From Nonomuraea sp. PA05 (GTDB taxonomy: Bacteria; Actinomycetota; Actinomycetes; Streptosporangiales; Streptosporangiaceae): DNA of 64,000 nucleotides. Numbering within the stretch: position 1 is the first letter of the stretch; every line of letters starts with the position of its first letter. The stretch lies in NCBI RefSeq assembly GCF_008086045.1, contig NZ_VSEY01000025.1:1-64000 (forward strand). The letters run 5' to 3'. The notes under the pieces were generated by a model. It did not search any database and was not told the DNA's origin. It saw only the letters and a list, made by a program, of their open reading frames with translations. Positions 40,142 to 50,985 of this stretch are shown piece after piece. A program made the position numbers and the translations under genes.

Positions 40142-41334
40142 TGGGCTTTGATCCTTGGAATCCGGATTTTGTGGCTTATCCCTACCGGGTCTATGACGAG
40201 CTGAGACGCCAGGCGCCCGTCAGCTACTTCGAGCCGACGGGCCAGTGGCTCATCGCGCGGCACGCCGACGTGAACGCGCTGCTCAGAGACCGACGGCTGG
40301 GCCGCTCCTACCTGCACGTGGCCACCCACGAGGAGTTCGGCAAGCCGCCGGAGCCGGAGTTCCAGGAGCCGTTCTGGCGCGTGATCAGAGCGGGCATGCT
40401 GGACGTGGAGCCGCCGGTGCACACCAGGCTGCGCCGGCTGGTCTCCAAGGCGTTCACCCCCCGCATGGTCGAGTCGCTGCGTCCCCGCGTCCGGGCCATC
40501 GCCGGGAGCCTCGTGGACGCGTACGTGGACAAGGGCGGCGGCGACCTGATCGCCGAGGTGGCCGAGCCGCTGCCCGTCACCGTCATCGCGGAGATGCTCG
40601 GCATTCCCGACCAGGACCGCCACCTGCTGCGCCCCTGGTCCGCCGACATCTGCGGCATGTACGAGCTCAACCCGTCCCCCGACGCCCAGCACACCGCGGT
40701 CCGCGCGGCCTCGGAGTTCTCCGAGTACCTCAGGGCCCTGGCCGCCAGGCGCCGCAGGAGCCCGGGCGACGACCTCGTCAGCGCCCTCGCCCAGATCGAC
40801 GAGCTGACCGCGGACGAGCTGGTAGGCACCTGCGTCCTGCTGCTCAACGCCGGCCACGAGGCCACCGTGAACGTGACGGGCAACGGCTGGTGGTCCCTGT
40901 TCAGGAACCCCGGCGAGCTGGCCAGGCTGCGCGCCGACCGGTCCCTGCTGCCCACGGCCGTCGAGGAGCTGATGCGGTGGGACACGCCGCTGCAGATGTT
41001 CGAGCGGTGGGTGCTGGAGGACATCGAGGTGCACGGCGTGCGCATCCCGCGCGGCTCGGAGGTGGCGCTGCTGTTCGGCTCGGCGAACCGGGACCCCGCG
41101 GTGTTCGAGGACCCGGACCGGCTCGACGTGGGCCGCGCCGACAACCCGCACATCTCCTTCGGCGCCGGGATCCACTTCTGCCTGGGCGCGCCGCTGGCCA
41201 GGATCGAGCTGCTGGAGTCGTTCGGCGCGCTGCTGGACCGGGCGGCCACGCTGGAACTGCGCGCGCAGCCGTCGTGGAAGCCCGGCTACGTCATCCGAGG
41301 GCTGGAAGCGCTGGAGCTCACCGCGACTGGCTGA
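40141..41334 (+). CDS. cytochrome P450
   Basis: A 397-residue soluble P450. The heme loop is SFGAGIHFCLGAPLAR (Cys347) and the oxygen-activating I helix is LLNAGHEATVN; ExxR is in EELMR. The C-terminal half has the usual PRGSEVALLFGSANRDP. The GTG start overlaps the TerC stop by one base, so the two are probably co-transcribed although functionally unrelated. Its 3' end overlaps the convergent methyltransferase gene by 17 bp. No ferredoxin partner is adjacent. Substrate unknown. Confidence 0.93.
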   Translation: MGFDPWNPDFVAYPYRVYDELRRQAPVSYFEPTGQWLIARHADVNALLRDRRLGRSYLHVATHEEFGKPPEPEFQEPFWRVIRAGMLDVEPPVHTRLRRLVSKAFTPRMVESLRPRVRAIAGSLVDAYVDKGGGDLIAEVAEPLPVTVIAEMLGIPDQDRHLLRPWSADICGMYELNPSPDAQHTAVRAASEFSEYLRALAARRRRSPGDDLVSALAQIDELTADELVGTCVLLLNAGHEATVNVTGNGWWSLFRNPGELARLRADRSLLPTAVEELMRWDTPLQMFERWVLEDIEVHGVRIPRGSEVALLFGSANRDPAVFEDPDRLDVGRADNPHISFGAGIHFCLGAPLARIELLESFGALLDRAATLELRAQPSWKPGYVIRGLEALELTATG

Positions 41335-42280
41335 GCCAGCCGAAGCCGCCGAGCCCCGACGCGTCGATCAGCTCGCCCTCCTCCGAGGCCCGCGCCAGGG
41401 CCCGGAGGTAGCCGCGCGGATCGCTGCGGGCCAGCTCCAGCGGAGGCCGCTCCCCGGTGAGCCCCAGCCCCCGCAGCTCCTCCCGCTGTGTGGACAAGGT
41501 TGTGGATATCGCGCCGGCCCGCCGCCCGGCCTCCGCGCACGCGTCGAGGGCCACGTGAGCGGTGATGTCGCAGGTCCCGTCGGGTACGGGGCTGACGACC
41601 GCCCCGTCGCGGTACCCCGTGAGCGTGCCGTGCAGCGGCCGGTTGTCCACAGGGTGTGCATAATCGATGGCGATCGCCCGCCCCCTGGTGAGGCGCACGA
41701 GAACCGACGCCCACGCCTCGTCGCGAGGCCGCCCGATCTCGGCCCGGGTGCCCACCCGGCCGAGCGGCCACCACCGTTCCAGCCAGCTCCGGTCGGCCGG
41801 CCGCAGCGCGCCGCCGACCCGCTCCTCGCCGGTGTGCGCGTTGACCATGACCAGCCGCGGCCCTTCCGAGGTCTGCTCGACCACGTCGAGCGGCACGTTG
41901 TCCAGCCACTCGTTGGCGATGGCCAGCCCCTGGATCTCCGTGGGCAGGCTCGGCGACCACTCGACCCGGTCGGGCAGGCCGGCCGGTCGCGGCGAGAGGT
42001 CCACGGCGGTGACGCGCAGCCGGTCGCGCAGGCGCGGCTCGGCCGCGTCCAGCATCTGCGTGATCAGCACCCCCTCACCGGCGCCGATGTCGACCAGGTC
42101 GAGCACGTCTGGTTCGCCCAGGTCGGCGTCCACCTCCGCGAGCAGCGCCAGCACCGCGTCGGCGAAGGCCGCCGAGGCGCTGACCGAGGTGCGGAAGTGG
42201 CCTGACGGGCGTTCGCGGAGGTAGAAGCCCTCCTCGCCGTACAGCGCGCGCTCCGTTGCGACGCGCCAGGTGAGCCACAT
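41318..42280 (-). CDS. MidA/NDUFAF7-type SAM-dependent methyltransferase
   Basis: A 320-residue methyltransferase with TWRVATERALYGEEGFYLRE, GHFRTSVSAS, the SAM-binding LVDIGAGEGVLITQML and NEWLDNVPLDVVE, all matching the MidA/NDUFAF7 family. In mitochondria NDUFAF7 methylates the NuoD homologue NDUFS2 on the Arg that here is Arg58 of the NuoD-like protein at 35721-36866, so that protein is a plausible substrate. ATG 42280 matches relatives; GTG 42313 is possible. It overlaps the P450 gene tail to tail by 17 bp. Confidence 0.82.
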   Translation of the reverse strand: MWLTWRVATERALYGEEGFYLRERPSGHFRTSVSASAAFADAVLALLAEVDADLGEPDVLDLVDIGAGEGVLITQMLDAAEPRLRDRLRVTAVDLSPRPAGLPDRVEWSPSLPTEIQGLAIANEWLDNVPLDVVEQTSEGPRLVMVNAHTGEERVGGALRPADRSWLERWWPLGRVGTRAEIGRPRDEAWASVLVRLTRGRAIAIDYAHPVDNRPLHGTLTGYRDGAVVSPVPDGTCDITAHVALDACAEAGRRAGAISTTLSTQREELRGLGLTGERPPLELARSDPRGYLRALARASEEGELIDASGLGGFGWLSQSR

Positions 42281-42472
42281 GCCCTGGACTATCTCATGAC
42301 TGACGACGCACACGCACTGTCATCATATGGCTACTCAAGGTCGCGTGCTTGAGGTAACGTTTACCCATTGTCACCGAGTGGTCGCGTTCCGCCAACCCCC
42401 AATTGGCCGAAGCCGGCCGCTCCCGAACACGCACCAGCGGCCCCTGTGCCGCAGAACCGAGAGGAAGCCCTC

Positions 42473-42703
42473 GTGCTGAAGAAGGTCCTGGTCGTCACCG
42501 GAGCTGTCGCCATGATGTCGCTGGCCGTCCCGGCGCACGCCGACATCGTCACCAACGGCGGCGGCGGTGTGCTCTCCGGCAACCAGGTGGTCGCCCCGAT
42601 CACCGCCCCGATCAACATCTGCGGCAACGCCGTGGCCGTCATCGGCGTCGCGGTCGCCGGTTGCAAGGGCGGCGCGGTCGTGAACGGCCCCCACCACTAC
42701 TGA
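42473..42703 (+). CDS. chaplin-like small secreted protein
   Basis: A 76-residue protein with a signal peptide (VLKKVLVVTGAVAMMSLAVP, cut near AHA) and one short chaplin-type domain: GVLSGNQVVAPITAPINICG and then NAVAVIGVAVAGCKGG with a Cys pair. Chaplins assemble into amyloid-like sheaths on aerial hyphae. The GTG start follows AGAGGAAG. A strong intrinsic terminator follows, so the gene is monocistronic and likely well expressed. Confidence 0.75.
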   Translation: MLKKVLVVTGAVAMMSLAVPAHADIVTNGGGGVLSGNQVVAPITAPINICGNAVAVIGVAVAGCKGGAVVNGPHHY

Positions 42704-42709
42704 TGGGAA

Positions 42710-42743
42710 AGAGCCCGGGCCGACGCAGGTCGGCCCGGGCTCT
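42710..42743 (+). terminator. intrinsic terminator after the chaplin-like gene
   Basis: AGAGCCCGGGCCGAC and its complement form a perfect 15-bp stem around the loop GCAG, 7 bp after the stop codon. The 3' side is TC-rich rather than a pure T-run. Confidence 0.85.
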
Positions 42744-43013
42744 TCCTCCGGTCGGTCAGTCGGCGGGTGACCGACCGGCGCACCTCCAAGAGGTCGCATC
42801 GCGCGGGCGTCGCGCCTCGATCCGGGGCTCGGCGCCCGCTGCCATGCGATGAACCCCTCTCCTCATCTCTTCCGACAGGGGGTGCACGCTTTGTATGCCC
42901 TTGTCGCTTTTGCGAATAACTCAACGCGCGGCAAAACACCGGTCACGCTCGCCACCCTGAGAGGCCGTTACGCTGGTCGGCAGTGCCATCACGGTCGACA
43001 GGGGTGAGACGTC
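42744..43013. other. intergenic region without a recognisable gene
   Basis: About 270 bp between the chaplin terminator and the DUF2520 gene. Base composition becomes less GC-rich near 42890-42930, where the promoter of the pan operon probably lies, but I see no confident -35/-10 pair or operator. Confidence 0.5.
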
Positions 43014-43904
43014 ATGGACGCAGGGGATCGCCCGGCACGGCTGACCGTCGGCGTGCTGGGAGCGGGCAAGGTCGGCTCCGCTCTCGGCGCCGCGCTGGCC
43101 CAGGCGGGCCACCGGGTCGTGGCCGCCAGCGGCGTGTCGGACAACTCGCAGCGATGGGCGGCCGACAGGCTCGGCGTCACGCCGTCCAGGCCCGACGAGG
43201 TGGTGGCGGCGGCCCAGCTCGTCCTGCTCACCGTCCCCGACGACGCGCTGCCCGACCTCGTCAGCGGGCTCGCCAGCACCGGCGCCGACCTCAAGGGCAA
43301 GATGCTGGTGCACACCAGCGGCGCGTACGGGCTGTCGGTGCTCGAACCGGCGGCCGGCGCCGGAGCGCTGCCGCTCGCGCTGCACCCGGTGATGACGTTC
43401 ACGGGCAGGGACGACGACCTCAACAAGCTCACCGGCATCTCGTACGGCGTCACCGCCCCCGAGCTGCTGCGCCCCGTCGCCGAGGCCCTTGTGATCGAGA
43501 TGGGCGGCGAGCCGGTGTGGATCGCCGACGCCGACCGCCCGCTCTACCACGCGGCCCTCGCCAACGCGGCCAACCACATGGTCACGCTCATCGCCGAGTC
43601 CTCCGACCTGCTGCGCGGCATCGGGGTCGATCATCCGGGCCGGATGCTGGGCCCGCTGCTGGGCGCGGCCCTCGACAACGTGCTGCGGCTGGGCATCGCG
43701 GGCCTGACCGGCCCCGTGGTCCGTGGCGACGCGGGCACCGTGCGCAAGCACGTCGACGCGCTCATCCTGGCCGCTCCCGAGGCGGCCGACGCCTACGTCG
43801 CGCTGGCCCGGCTCACCGCCGATCGGGCGCTCGCCGCGGGGTTGCTCAAACCGGAGGAGGCGGAGCGGCTGCTCGACGCACTGGGGGGCAATATATGGAC
43901 CTGA
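43014..43904 (+). CDS. Rossmann-like / DUF2520 protein
   Basis: A 296-residue protein with a Rossmann nucleotide-binding start (TVGVLGAGKVGSALGAALAQ) and a C-terminal DUF2520 helical domain (YHAALANAANHMVTLIAESS, GLTGPVVRGDAGTV). The family resembles ketopantoate reductase/6-phosphogluconate dehydrogenase folds and lies next to panC across actinobacteria (Rv3603c), so a role in pantothenate synthesis, perhaps as a reductase, is suspected but unproven. Confidence 0.88.
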   Translation: MDAGDRPARLTVGVLGAGKVGSALGAALAQAGHRVVAASGVSDNSQRWAADRLGVTPSRPDEVVAAAQLVLLTVPDDALPDLVSGLASTGADLKGKMLVHTSGAYGLSVLEPAAGAGALPLALHPVMTFTGRDDDLNKLTGISYGVTAPELLRPVAEALVIEMGGEPVWIADADRPLYHAALANAANHMVTLIAESSDLLRGIGVDHPGRMLGPLLGAALDNVLRLGIAGLTGPVVRGDAGTVRKHVDALILAAPEAADAYVALARLTADRALAAGLLKPEEAERLLDALGGNIWT

Positions 43905-43936
43905 CCGTCGCGTTGGGAGGGCTGTTATGGATCTGA
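43895..43936 (+). other. 13-codon upstream frame overlapping the panC start
   Basis: ATG 43895 opens a 13-residue frame (MDLTVALGGLLWI) ending at a TGA 8 bp inside panC. Its first 17 bases match the first 17 of panC at 15 positions (43895-43911 against 43927-43943). It could be a small leader that couples translation, or a relic of a tandem duplication of the panC start. Confidence 0.5.
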
Positions 43937-44763
43937 TCGTCGCCAGGGGCCGGGAGGACCTGGTCAAGGCGCGCCGTACCGGAACGGTGGCGCTGGTGCC
44001 GACCATGGGCGCGCTCCACGAGGGCCACCGGTCGCTGATCAGGCAGGCCCGGGTCCGCGCCGATCAGGTCGTGGTCAGCATCTTCGTCAACCCCCTGCAA
44101 TTCGCCCCAAACGAGGATTTTTCACGCTATCCCCGTACATTCGATGCCGATCTCGAGGTGTGCCGGGAGGAGGGCGTGGACGTCGTCTTCCACCCGGCGG
44201 CCGAGGACATGTACGCCGCCGACCGCCAGGTGAGCGTCTCCGCCGGCGAGATGGGCCGGGTCGTCGAGGGCGCCTCCAGGCCGGGGCACTTCGACGGTGT
44301 GCTCACGATCGTGCTCAAGCTGTTCAATCTGGTGCAGCCCGACCTGGCGGTGTTCGGCCAGAAGGACGCCCAGCAGCTCGCCCTGATCCGCCGCATGGTC
44401 GCCGACCTCGACCTGCCGGTCGAGATCCTGGGCGCGCCGACCGTACGCGAGCCCGACGGGCTGGCCCTGTCCAGCCGCAACCGCTACCTGTCCGACGGTG
44501 ACCGCCAGGTGGCGGTGGCGCTGTCGCAAGCCCTGCGCGCGGGCGCGGCCCGGCTCACCCCGGCCGAGATCAGGCAGACCGCGCGCGCGGTGCTCGACGA
44601 GGCGGGCCCCGGGCTTGACCTCGACTATCTGGCCTTGGTCGACCCGGCCACGTTCGCTGAGGTGAGCGAGGATTATGAGGGCCTGGCCGTGCTCGCGGTG
44701 GCGGCCAAGGTGGGCAGCACGCGGCTGATCGACAACGTCACACTCACCTTGAATCCCGCCTGA
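43927..44763 (+). CDS. panC: pantothenate synthetase
   Basis: A 278-residue enzyme joining pantoate and beta-alanine with ATP. Motifs: VPTMGALHEGHRSL, FVNPLQFAPNEDFSRYPRT, and DGLALSSRNRYLS. The ATG has GGGAGG upstream. It is preceded by a near copy of its own start region 32 bp upstream. panD is not present downstream, unlike in mycobacteria. Confidence 0.95.
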   Translation: MDLIVARGREDLVKARRTGTVALVPTMGALHEGHRSLIRQARVRADQVVVSIFVNPLQFAPNEDFSRYPRTFDADLEVCREEGVDVVFHPAAEDMYAADRQVSVSAGEMGRVVEGASRPGHFDGVLTIVLKLFNLVQPDLAVFGQKDAQQLALIRRMVADLDLPVEILGAPTVREPDGLALSSRNRYLSDGDRQVAVALSQALRAGAARLTPAEIRQTARAVLDEAGPGLDLDYLALVDPATFAEVSEDYEGLAVLAVAAKVGSTRLIDNVTLTLNPA

Positions 44764-44783
44764 GGCGGTTTACCGTCGGGAGC

Positions 44784-45290
44784 ATGACGGATGAGGAGCT
44801 GAGGGACGAGCTGCTCCGGCGCATGGAGATGGACCAGGCCATGCGCGACCCGGCCAAGGGCGTTCCCGGCGACAAGCGGCTCGCGCGCCTGCAGCGGCTC
44901 GACGAGGGCAACACGGCCTGGCTCTACTCCGTCGTCGCGACCCGGGGCTGGCCGCTGATCTCCCAGGTGGGGGAGCGGGCGGCGCGGGCGGCCTGGCTGC
45001 TGGCGCTGCACGCGACCTCCAGGGACGTGCAGCGCCTGTTTCGCGAGGTGATGGCCGACGCGGTGGACTCCGACGAGGCCTCGGCGCGCGACTTCGCCTA
45101 CCTGGAGGACCGCGTACGCGTGCGTTCCGGCCGTCCCCAGCTCTACGGCACCCAGTTCCACAACGGCGGCGACGGGCTGGAGCCCATGCCGATCGAGGAT
45201 CGGGAGCTGCTGGACGAGCGCCGCAGGGCCATGGGGCTGGAGCCGTTCGCCGATTACGAGGCGTTCATCAGGAAGAGCGAAGGCGACTGA
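44784..45290 (+). CDS. DUF6624-like hypothetical protein
   Basis: A 168-residue soluble protein with LRRMEMDQAMRDP and a Trp-containing middle (NTAWLYSVVATRGWPLIS), followed by YLEDRVRVRSGRPQLYGTQF. The latter is characteristic of DUF6624, of unknown function. It follows panC by 20 bp and is probably co-transcribed. It lies where panD would be in other actinobacteria but has no similarity to it. Confidence 0.8.
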   Translation: MTDEELRDELLRRMEMDQAMRDPAKGVPGDKRLARLQRLDEGNTAWLYSVVATRGWPLISQVGERAARAAWLLALHATSRDVQRLFREVMADAVDSDEASARDFAYLEDRVRVRSGRPQLYGTQFHNGGDGLEPMPIEDRELLDERRRAMGLEPFADYEAFIRKSEGD

Positions 45291-45314
45291 GCAACCCCGG
45301 GGCATGTTCCTCTC

Positions 45315-45380
45315 ACTCCAGGCGTTATCGTCATATTGACGAAATAGGCACTCCAGGGGTTATCGTCATGCTGACGAGAT
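45315..45380. promoter_or_regulatory. duplicated palindrome upstream of nadB-nadC
   Basis: Two 31-bp units with a 35-bp period (45315-45345 and 45350-45380) each contain a CGTCA-NNN-TGACG palindrome (45329-45341 and 45364-45376) inside TTATCG...CGA context. They lie 26-73 bp before the nadB-nadC start. The spacing suggests co-operative binding by an NAD-biosynthesis repressor; NrtR or a NiaR/NadQ-type regulator are candidates by position only. Confidence 0.7.
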
Positions 45381-45401
45381 CACCCAGTGAGGAGACCCCC
45401 A

Positions 45402-47927
<2,526 letters not shown>

Positions 47928-47930
47928 TTG

Positions 47931-48713
47931 ATGCTGCTCACGATCGACGTCGGCAATACGCACACAGTGCTGGGGCTGTTCGAGGGCGAGGACGTCATCG
48001 AGCATTGGAGGCTCGCCACCGACGCCCGCCGCACCGCCGACGAGATCGCAGTCGTCCTGCAAGGCTTGCTGGCCCAGTCGCCGCTGCTGAAGGGGGCCGA
48101 CGTGGACGGCATCGCCATCTGCTCAACCGTGCCCAGTGTGCTGAACGAGATGCGTGAGATGTGCCGCCGCTACTACGGCGACGTGACCGCGGTGATCGTG
48201 GAGCCGGGCATCCGCACCGGGGTGCCCGTGCGCATGGACAACCCCAAGGAGGTCGGCAGCGACCGCATCGTGAACGCGCTGGCCGCCATCGACCAGTACG
48301 GCGGCCCCTGCGTCATCGTCGACTTCGGCACCGCCACCTCCTTCGACGCGGTCTCGGCCAAGGGCGAGTACGTCGGCGCCGTCACCGCCCCCGGCATCGA
48401 GATCTCCGTCGACGCGCTGGCCGCCGCCGGCGCGCAACTGCACAAGGTCGAGCTGGTCAGGCCGCGCTCGGTGATCGCCAAGAACACCGTCGAGGCGCTC
48501 CAGGCCGGCATCATCTACGGCTTCGCCGGCCAGGTGGACGGCATCGTCGAACGCATGGCCGCCGAGCTGGCCGACGACCCCGACGAGGTCACCGTGGTGG
48601 CCACCGGCGGCCACGCGGCTTTGGTGGTGGGCGAGTCGCGCTCGATCGACGTGCACGAGCCCTGGCTCACGCTCATCGGGCTCCGGCTGATCTACCACCG
48701 CAACACCGCGTGA
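47931..48713 (+). CDS. coaX: type III pantothenate kinase
   Basis: A 260-residue kinase for the first step of coenzyme A synthesis. DVGNTHTVLGLFEG, RTGVPVRMDNPKEVGSDRIV, DFGTATSFD and the ASKHA-type fold are visible. ATG 47931 has GGGGG at 6 bp; a TTG three bases upstream is less likely. It closes the panC-DUF6624-nadBC-coaX run. Confidence 0.95.
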   Translation: MLLTIDVGNTHTVLGLFEGEDVIEHWRLATDARRTADEIAVVLQGLLAQSPLLKGADVDGIAICSTVPSVLNEMREMCRRYYGDVTAVIVEPGIRTGVPVRMDNPKEVGSDRIVNALAAIDQYGGPCVIVDFGTATSFDAVSAKGEYVGAVTAPGIEISVDALAAAGAQLHKVELVRPRSVIAKNTVEALQAGIIYGFAGQVDGIVERMAAELADDPDEVTVVATGGHAALVVGESRSIDVHEPWLTLIGLRLIYHRNTA

Positions 48714-48717
48714 AAAA

Positions 48718-48747
48718 GCGGGCGGCCCCCTTCAGGGGACCGCCCGC
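48718..48747. terminator. terminator between coaX and the secreted protein gene
   Basis: GCGGGCGGCCCCC pairs with GGGGACCGCCCGC around TTCA, starting 4 bp after the coaX stop. It lies between convergent genes and could act in both directions; an A-run precedes it on the plus strand, so it is stronger for the minus-strand gene. Confidence 0.75.
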
Positions 48748-48773
48748 CATCACGTACCTCTCCCGCCCTCGCC

Positions 48774-49244
48774 TTACTCGCTCTCGGCGGTGTAGAGGTA
48801 CTCCCAGGGGCCACACTTCTTCGGGTAGCCGCCGTTGGGGCCGATCTGGCACACCTTCACCCGCAGGCTGTAGACGTCGTGCTCCTCGAAGCCGAACTTC
48901 TTGTAGCCGGGGTAACCGCAGTACTTCTTGGCGTAGACGGGAGACCAGTCGTAGTCGAAGTCGCTGGCCTCGAACTGGACGTACGCGCACTTGCCGCCCT
49001 CTTCGTAGGTGCGCGCGTCCCGGTCCCACAGCTTGCCCCTGACCGTGACCTCGTTCGACTCGCCGTGGTGGTCCCAGTCGACGCCGATCCAGCCCTGGGC
49101 CCTGGCCAGGTCGTGCTTGGCGGTGACGGGGCCCCAGTAGTCGGAGTAGTCGTACGAGCCGGCCTGGGCCGAGGCCGGCAGCGACAGGGCGACGGCGGTG
49201 GTGGCGGCGACAGCGGCGAGGCCGGTCGCGATCTTCTTGAACAT
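48774..49244 (-). CDS. hypothetical secreted protein
   Basis: A 156-residue protein with a signal peptide (MFKKIATGLAAVAATTAVAL, cut near AQA) and a small domain with four Cys and many Tyr, Asp and Lys (GKLWDRDARTYEEGGKCAYV, YVQFEASDFDYDWSP, CGYPGYKKFG, VCQIGPNGGYPKKCG). I do not recognise a family. Spaced disulfides suggest an extracellular inhibitor or binding protein. The start follows GAGGAGAGAAAG, as in the I36-type gene at 15491. Confidence 0.75.
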   Translation of the reverse strand: MFKKIATGLAAVAATTAVALSLPASAQAGSYDYSDYWGPVTAKHDLARAQGWIGVDWDHHGESNEVTVRGKLWDRDARTYEEGGKCAYVQFEASDFDYDWSPVYAKKYCGYPGYKKFGFEEHDVYSLRVKVCQIGPNGGYPKKCGPWEYLYTAESE

Positions 49245-49402
49245 CTTTCTCTCCTCGAGCTCCCTTTGGACCGGTTCCCTACCGGCTCCCCCCCGAGCTC
49301 GTAAGAAAGTTGTAAATCGGGGCTCTTGCAGCGTTCCTTCAGCCACCCTTCAGGGGGCCGACGAGCCCTTGCAGTTCGCCATATCCCCTACCCTTTGTTG
49401 TT

Positions 49403-50884
49403 GTGAGCGACGAACTTCCCGAGCAGATGCGCATCCGGAGGGAGAAGCTCGACCGCCTTCGCAGCGAAGGCGTCGACCCTTACCCGGTGAATTTCCCACG
49501 CACGGCGACCAACGCCGAGGTCAGGGAGAAATACCAGGGCCTGGAGCCCGACACCGCGACCGGCGACCAGGTCGGCGTGGTCGGGCGCGTCATGCTCAAC
49601 CGCGTGGGCGGCAAGCTCTGCTTCGCCACCATCCGCGACGGCGGCGCCGATCTGCAGGTGATGATCTCGCTCGACAAGGTCGGCGAGGACTCGCTGGCCC
49701 GCTGGAAGCGCGACGTCGACCTCGGCGACCACATCGGCGTGACCGGCGAGGTGATCACCTCCCGCCGCGGCGAGCTGTCCATCCTCGCCGAGAGCTGGCA
49801 GATCACCGCCAAGTGCCTGCGCCCGCTGCCGGAGAAGCACATCGGGCTCACCGACCCGGAGGCGCGGGTCCGCCAGCGCTACGTCGACCTCATCGTCAAC
49901 GACGACGCCAGGAAGATGGCCCGCGTGCGCAGCGCCGCGGTCCGCGCGGTGCGCGACTTCTGGCACGAGGAGGGCTACCTCGAGGTCGAGACGCCGATGC
50001 TGCAGCCGATCCACGGCGGCGCGGCGGCCCGGCCGTTCAAGACCCACATCAACGCCTACGACATGGAGCTCTACCTTCGCATCGCGATCGAGCTCTACCT
50101 CAAGCGGCTCGTGGTGGGCGGCATCGAGAAGGTCTTCGAGATCAGCAGGACCTTCCGCAACGAGGGCGCGGACTCCACGCACAACCCGGAGTTCACCATG
50201 GTGGAGGCCTACGGGACCTACCTCGACTACCACGACATGGCCGACCTGACGCAGCGGATGATCCAGCGAGCCGCCCTGGCCTCGCTGGACACCACGGTGG
50301 TCGTGCACGAGGGCGCCGAGGTCGACCTCGGCGGCGTCCAGTGGCCGCGCGTCCCGCTGCACCACCTGGTCTCCGAGGCGGTGGGCGAGGAGATCACCAC
50401 CGCCACCAGCCTGGAGGAGCTGCGCAAGATCGCCGACCGGCGGGAGATCCACTGGGACGCCAAGTGGGGCGCGGGCAAGCTCGTGCAGGAGCTGTTCGAG
50501 GAGCTGGTGGAGCACACGCTGATCCAGCCCACGTTCGTCATGGACTACCCGGTGGAGACCTCGCCGCTGGCCCGCGTGCACCGCGACGACCCGCTGCTGA
50601 CCGAGAAGTGGGACCTCATCGGGTTCGGCACCGAGCTGGGCACCGCCTTCTCCGAGCTGAACGACCCGATCGACCAGCGCCGCCGCCTGGTCGAGCAGTC
50701 CATGCTGGCCGCCGGGGGCGACCCGGAGGCCATGCAGCTCGACGAGGACTTCTTGCAGGCGCTGGAGTACGCCATGCCGCCCACCGGGGGCATGGGGGCG
50801 GGGATCGACCGGCTGATCATGGCGTTCACCGGTAAGAACATCCGCGAGACCATCCTGTTCCCGCTGGTCAAGCCCACTCAGTAA
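49403..50884 (+). CDS. lysS: lysyl-tRNA synthetase, class II
   Basis: A 493-residue enzyme charging tRNA-Lys. An N-terminal OB-fold (VGVVGRVMLNRVGGKLCFAT) precedes the class II core with RSAAVRAVRDFW, FEISRTFRNEGADSTHNPEF (motif 2) and MGAGIDRLIMAFTG (motif 3). GTG 49403 has no ribosome binding site and a TACCCT about 12 bp upstream, which suggests a leaderless mRNA. Confidence 0.96.
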   Translation: MSDELPEQMRIRREKLDRLRSEGVDPYPVNFPRTATNAEVREKYQGLEPDTATGDQVGVVGRVMLNRVGGKLCFATIRDGGADLQVMISLDKVGEDSLARWKRDVDLGDHIGVTGEVITSRRGELSILAESWQITAKCLRPLPEKHIGLTDPEARVRQRYVDLIVNDDARKMARVRSAAVRAVRDFWHEEGYLEVETPMLQPIHGGAAARPFKTHINAYDMELYLRIAIELYLKRLVVGGIEKVFEISRTFRNEGADSTHNPEFTMVEAYGTYLDYHDMADLTQRMIQRAALASLDTTVVVHEGAEVDLGGVQWPRVPLHHLVSEAVGEEITTATSLEELRKIADRREIHWDAKWGAGKLVQELFEELVEHTLIQPTFVMDYPVETSPLARVHRDDPLLTEKWDLIGFGTELGTAFSELNDPIDQRRRLVEQSMLAAGGDPEAMQLDEDFLQALEYAMPPTGGMGAGIDRLIMAFTGKNIRETILFPLVKPTQ

Positions 50885-50896
50885 ACGCCGGTAAAC

Positions 50897-50935
50897 GTCC
50901 GCGCGCCCGCCTGCGGCCAGGCGGGGTGCGCGGAC
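50897..50935 (+). terminator. terminator after lysS
   Basis: A 17-18 bp stem with one bulge (starting GTCCGCGCGCCCGCCTG) closes on a CGGC loop, 13 bp after the lysS stop. No T-run follows. Confidence 0.7.
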
Positions 50936-50985
50936 GCCGCCTTCTCCAGTAGGTACGCGCGCCGTCACCCGCCCAGGTGGGTGAC

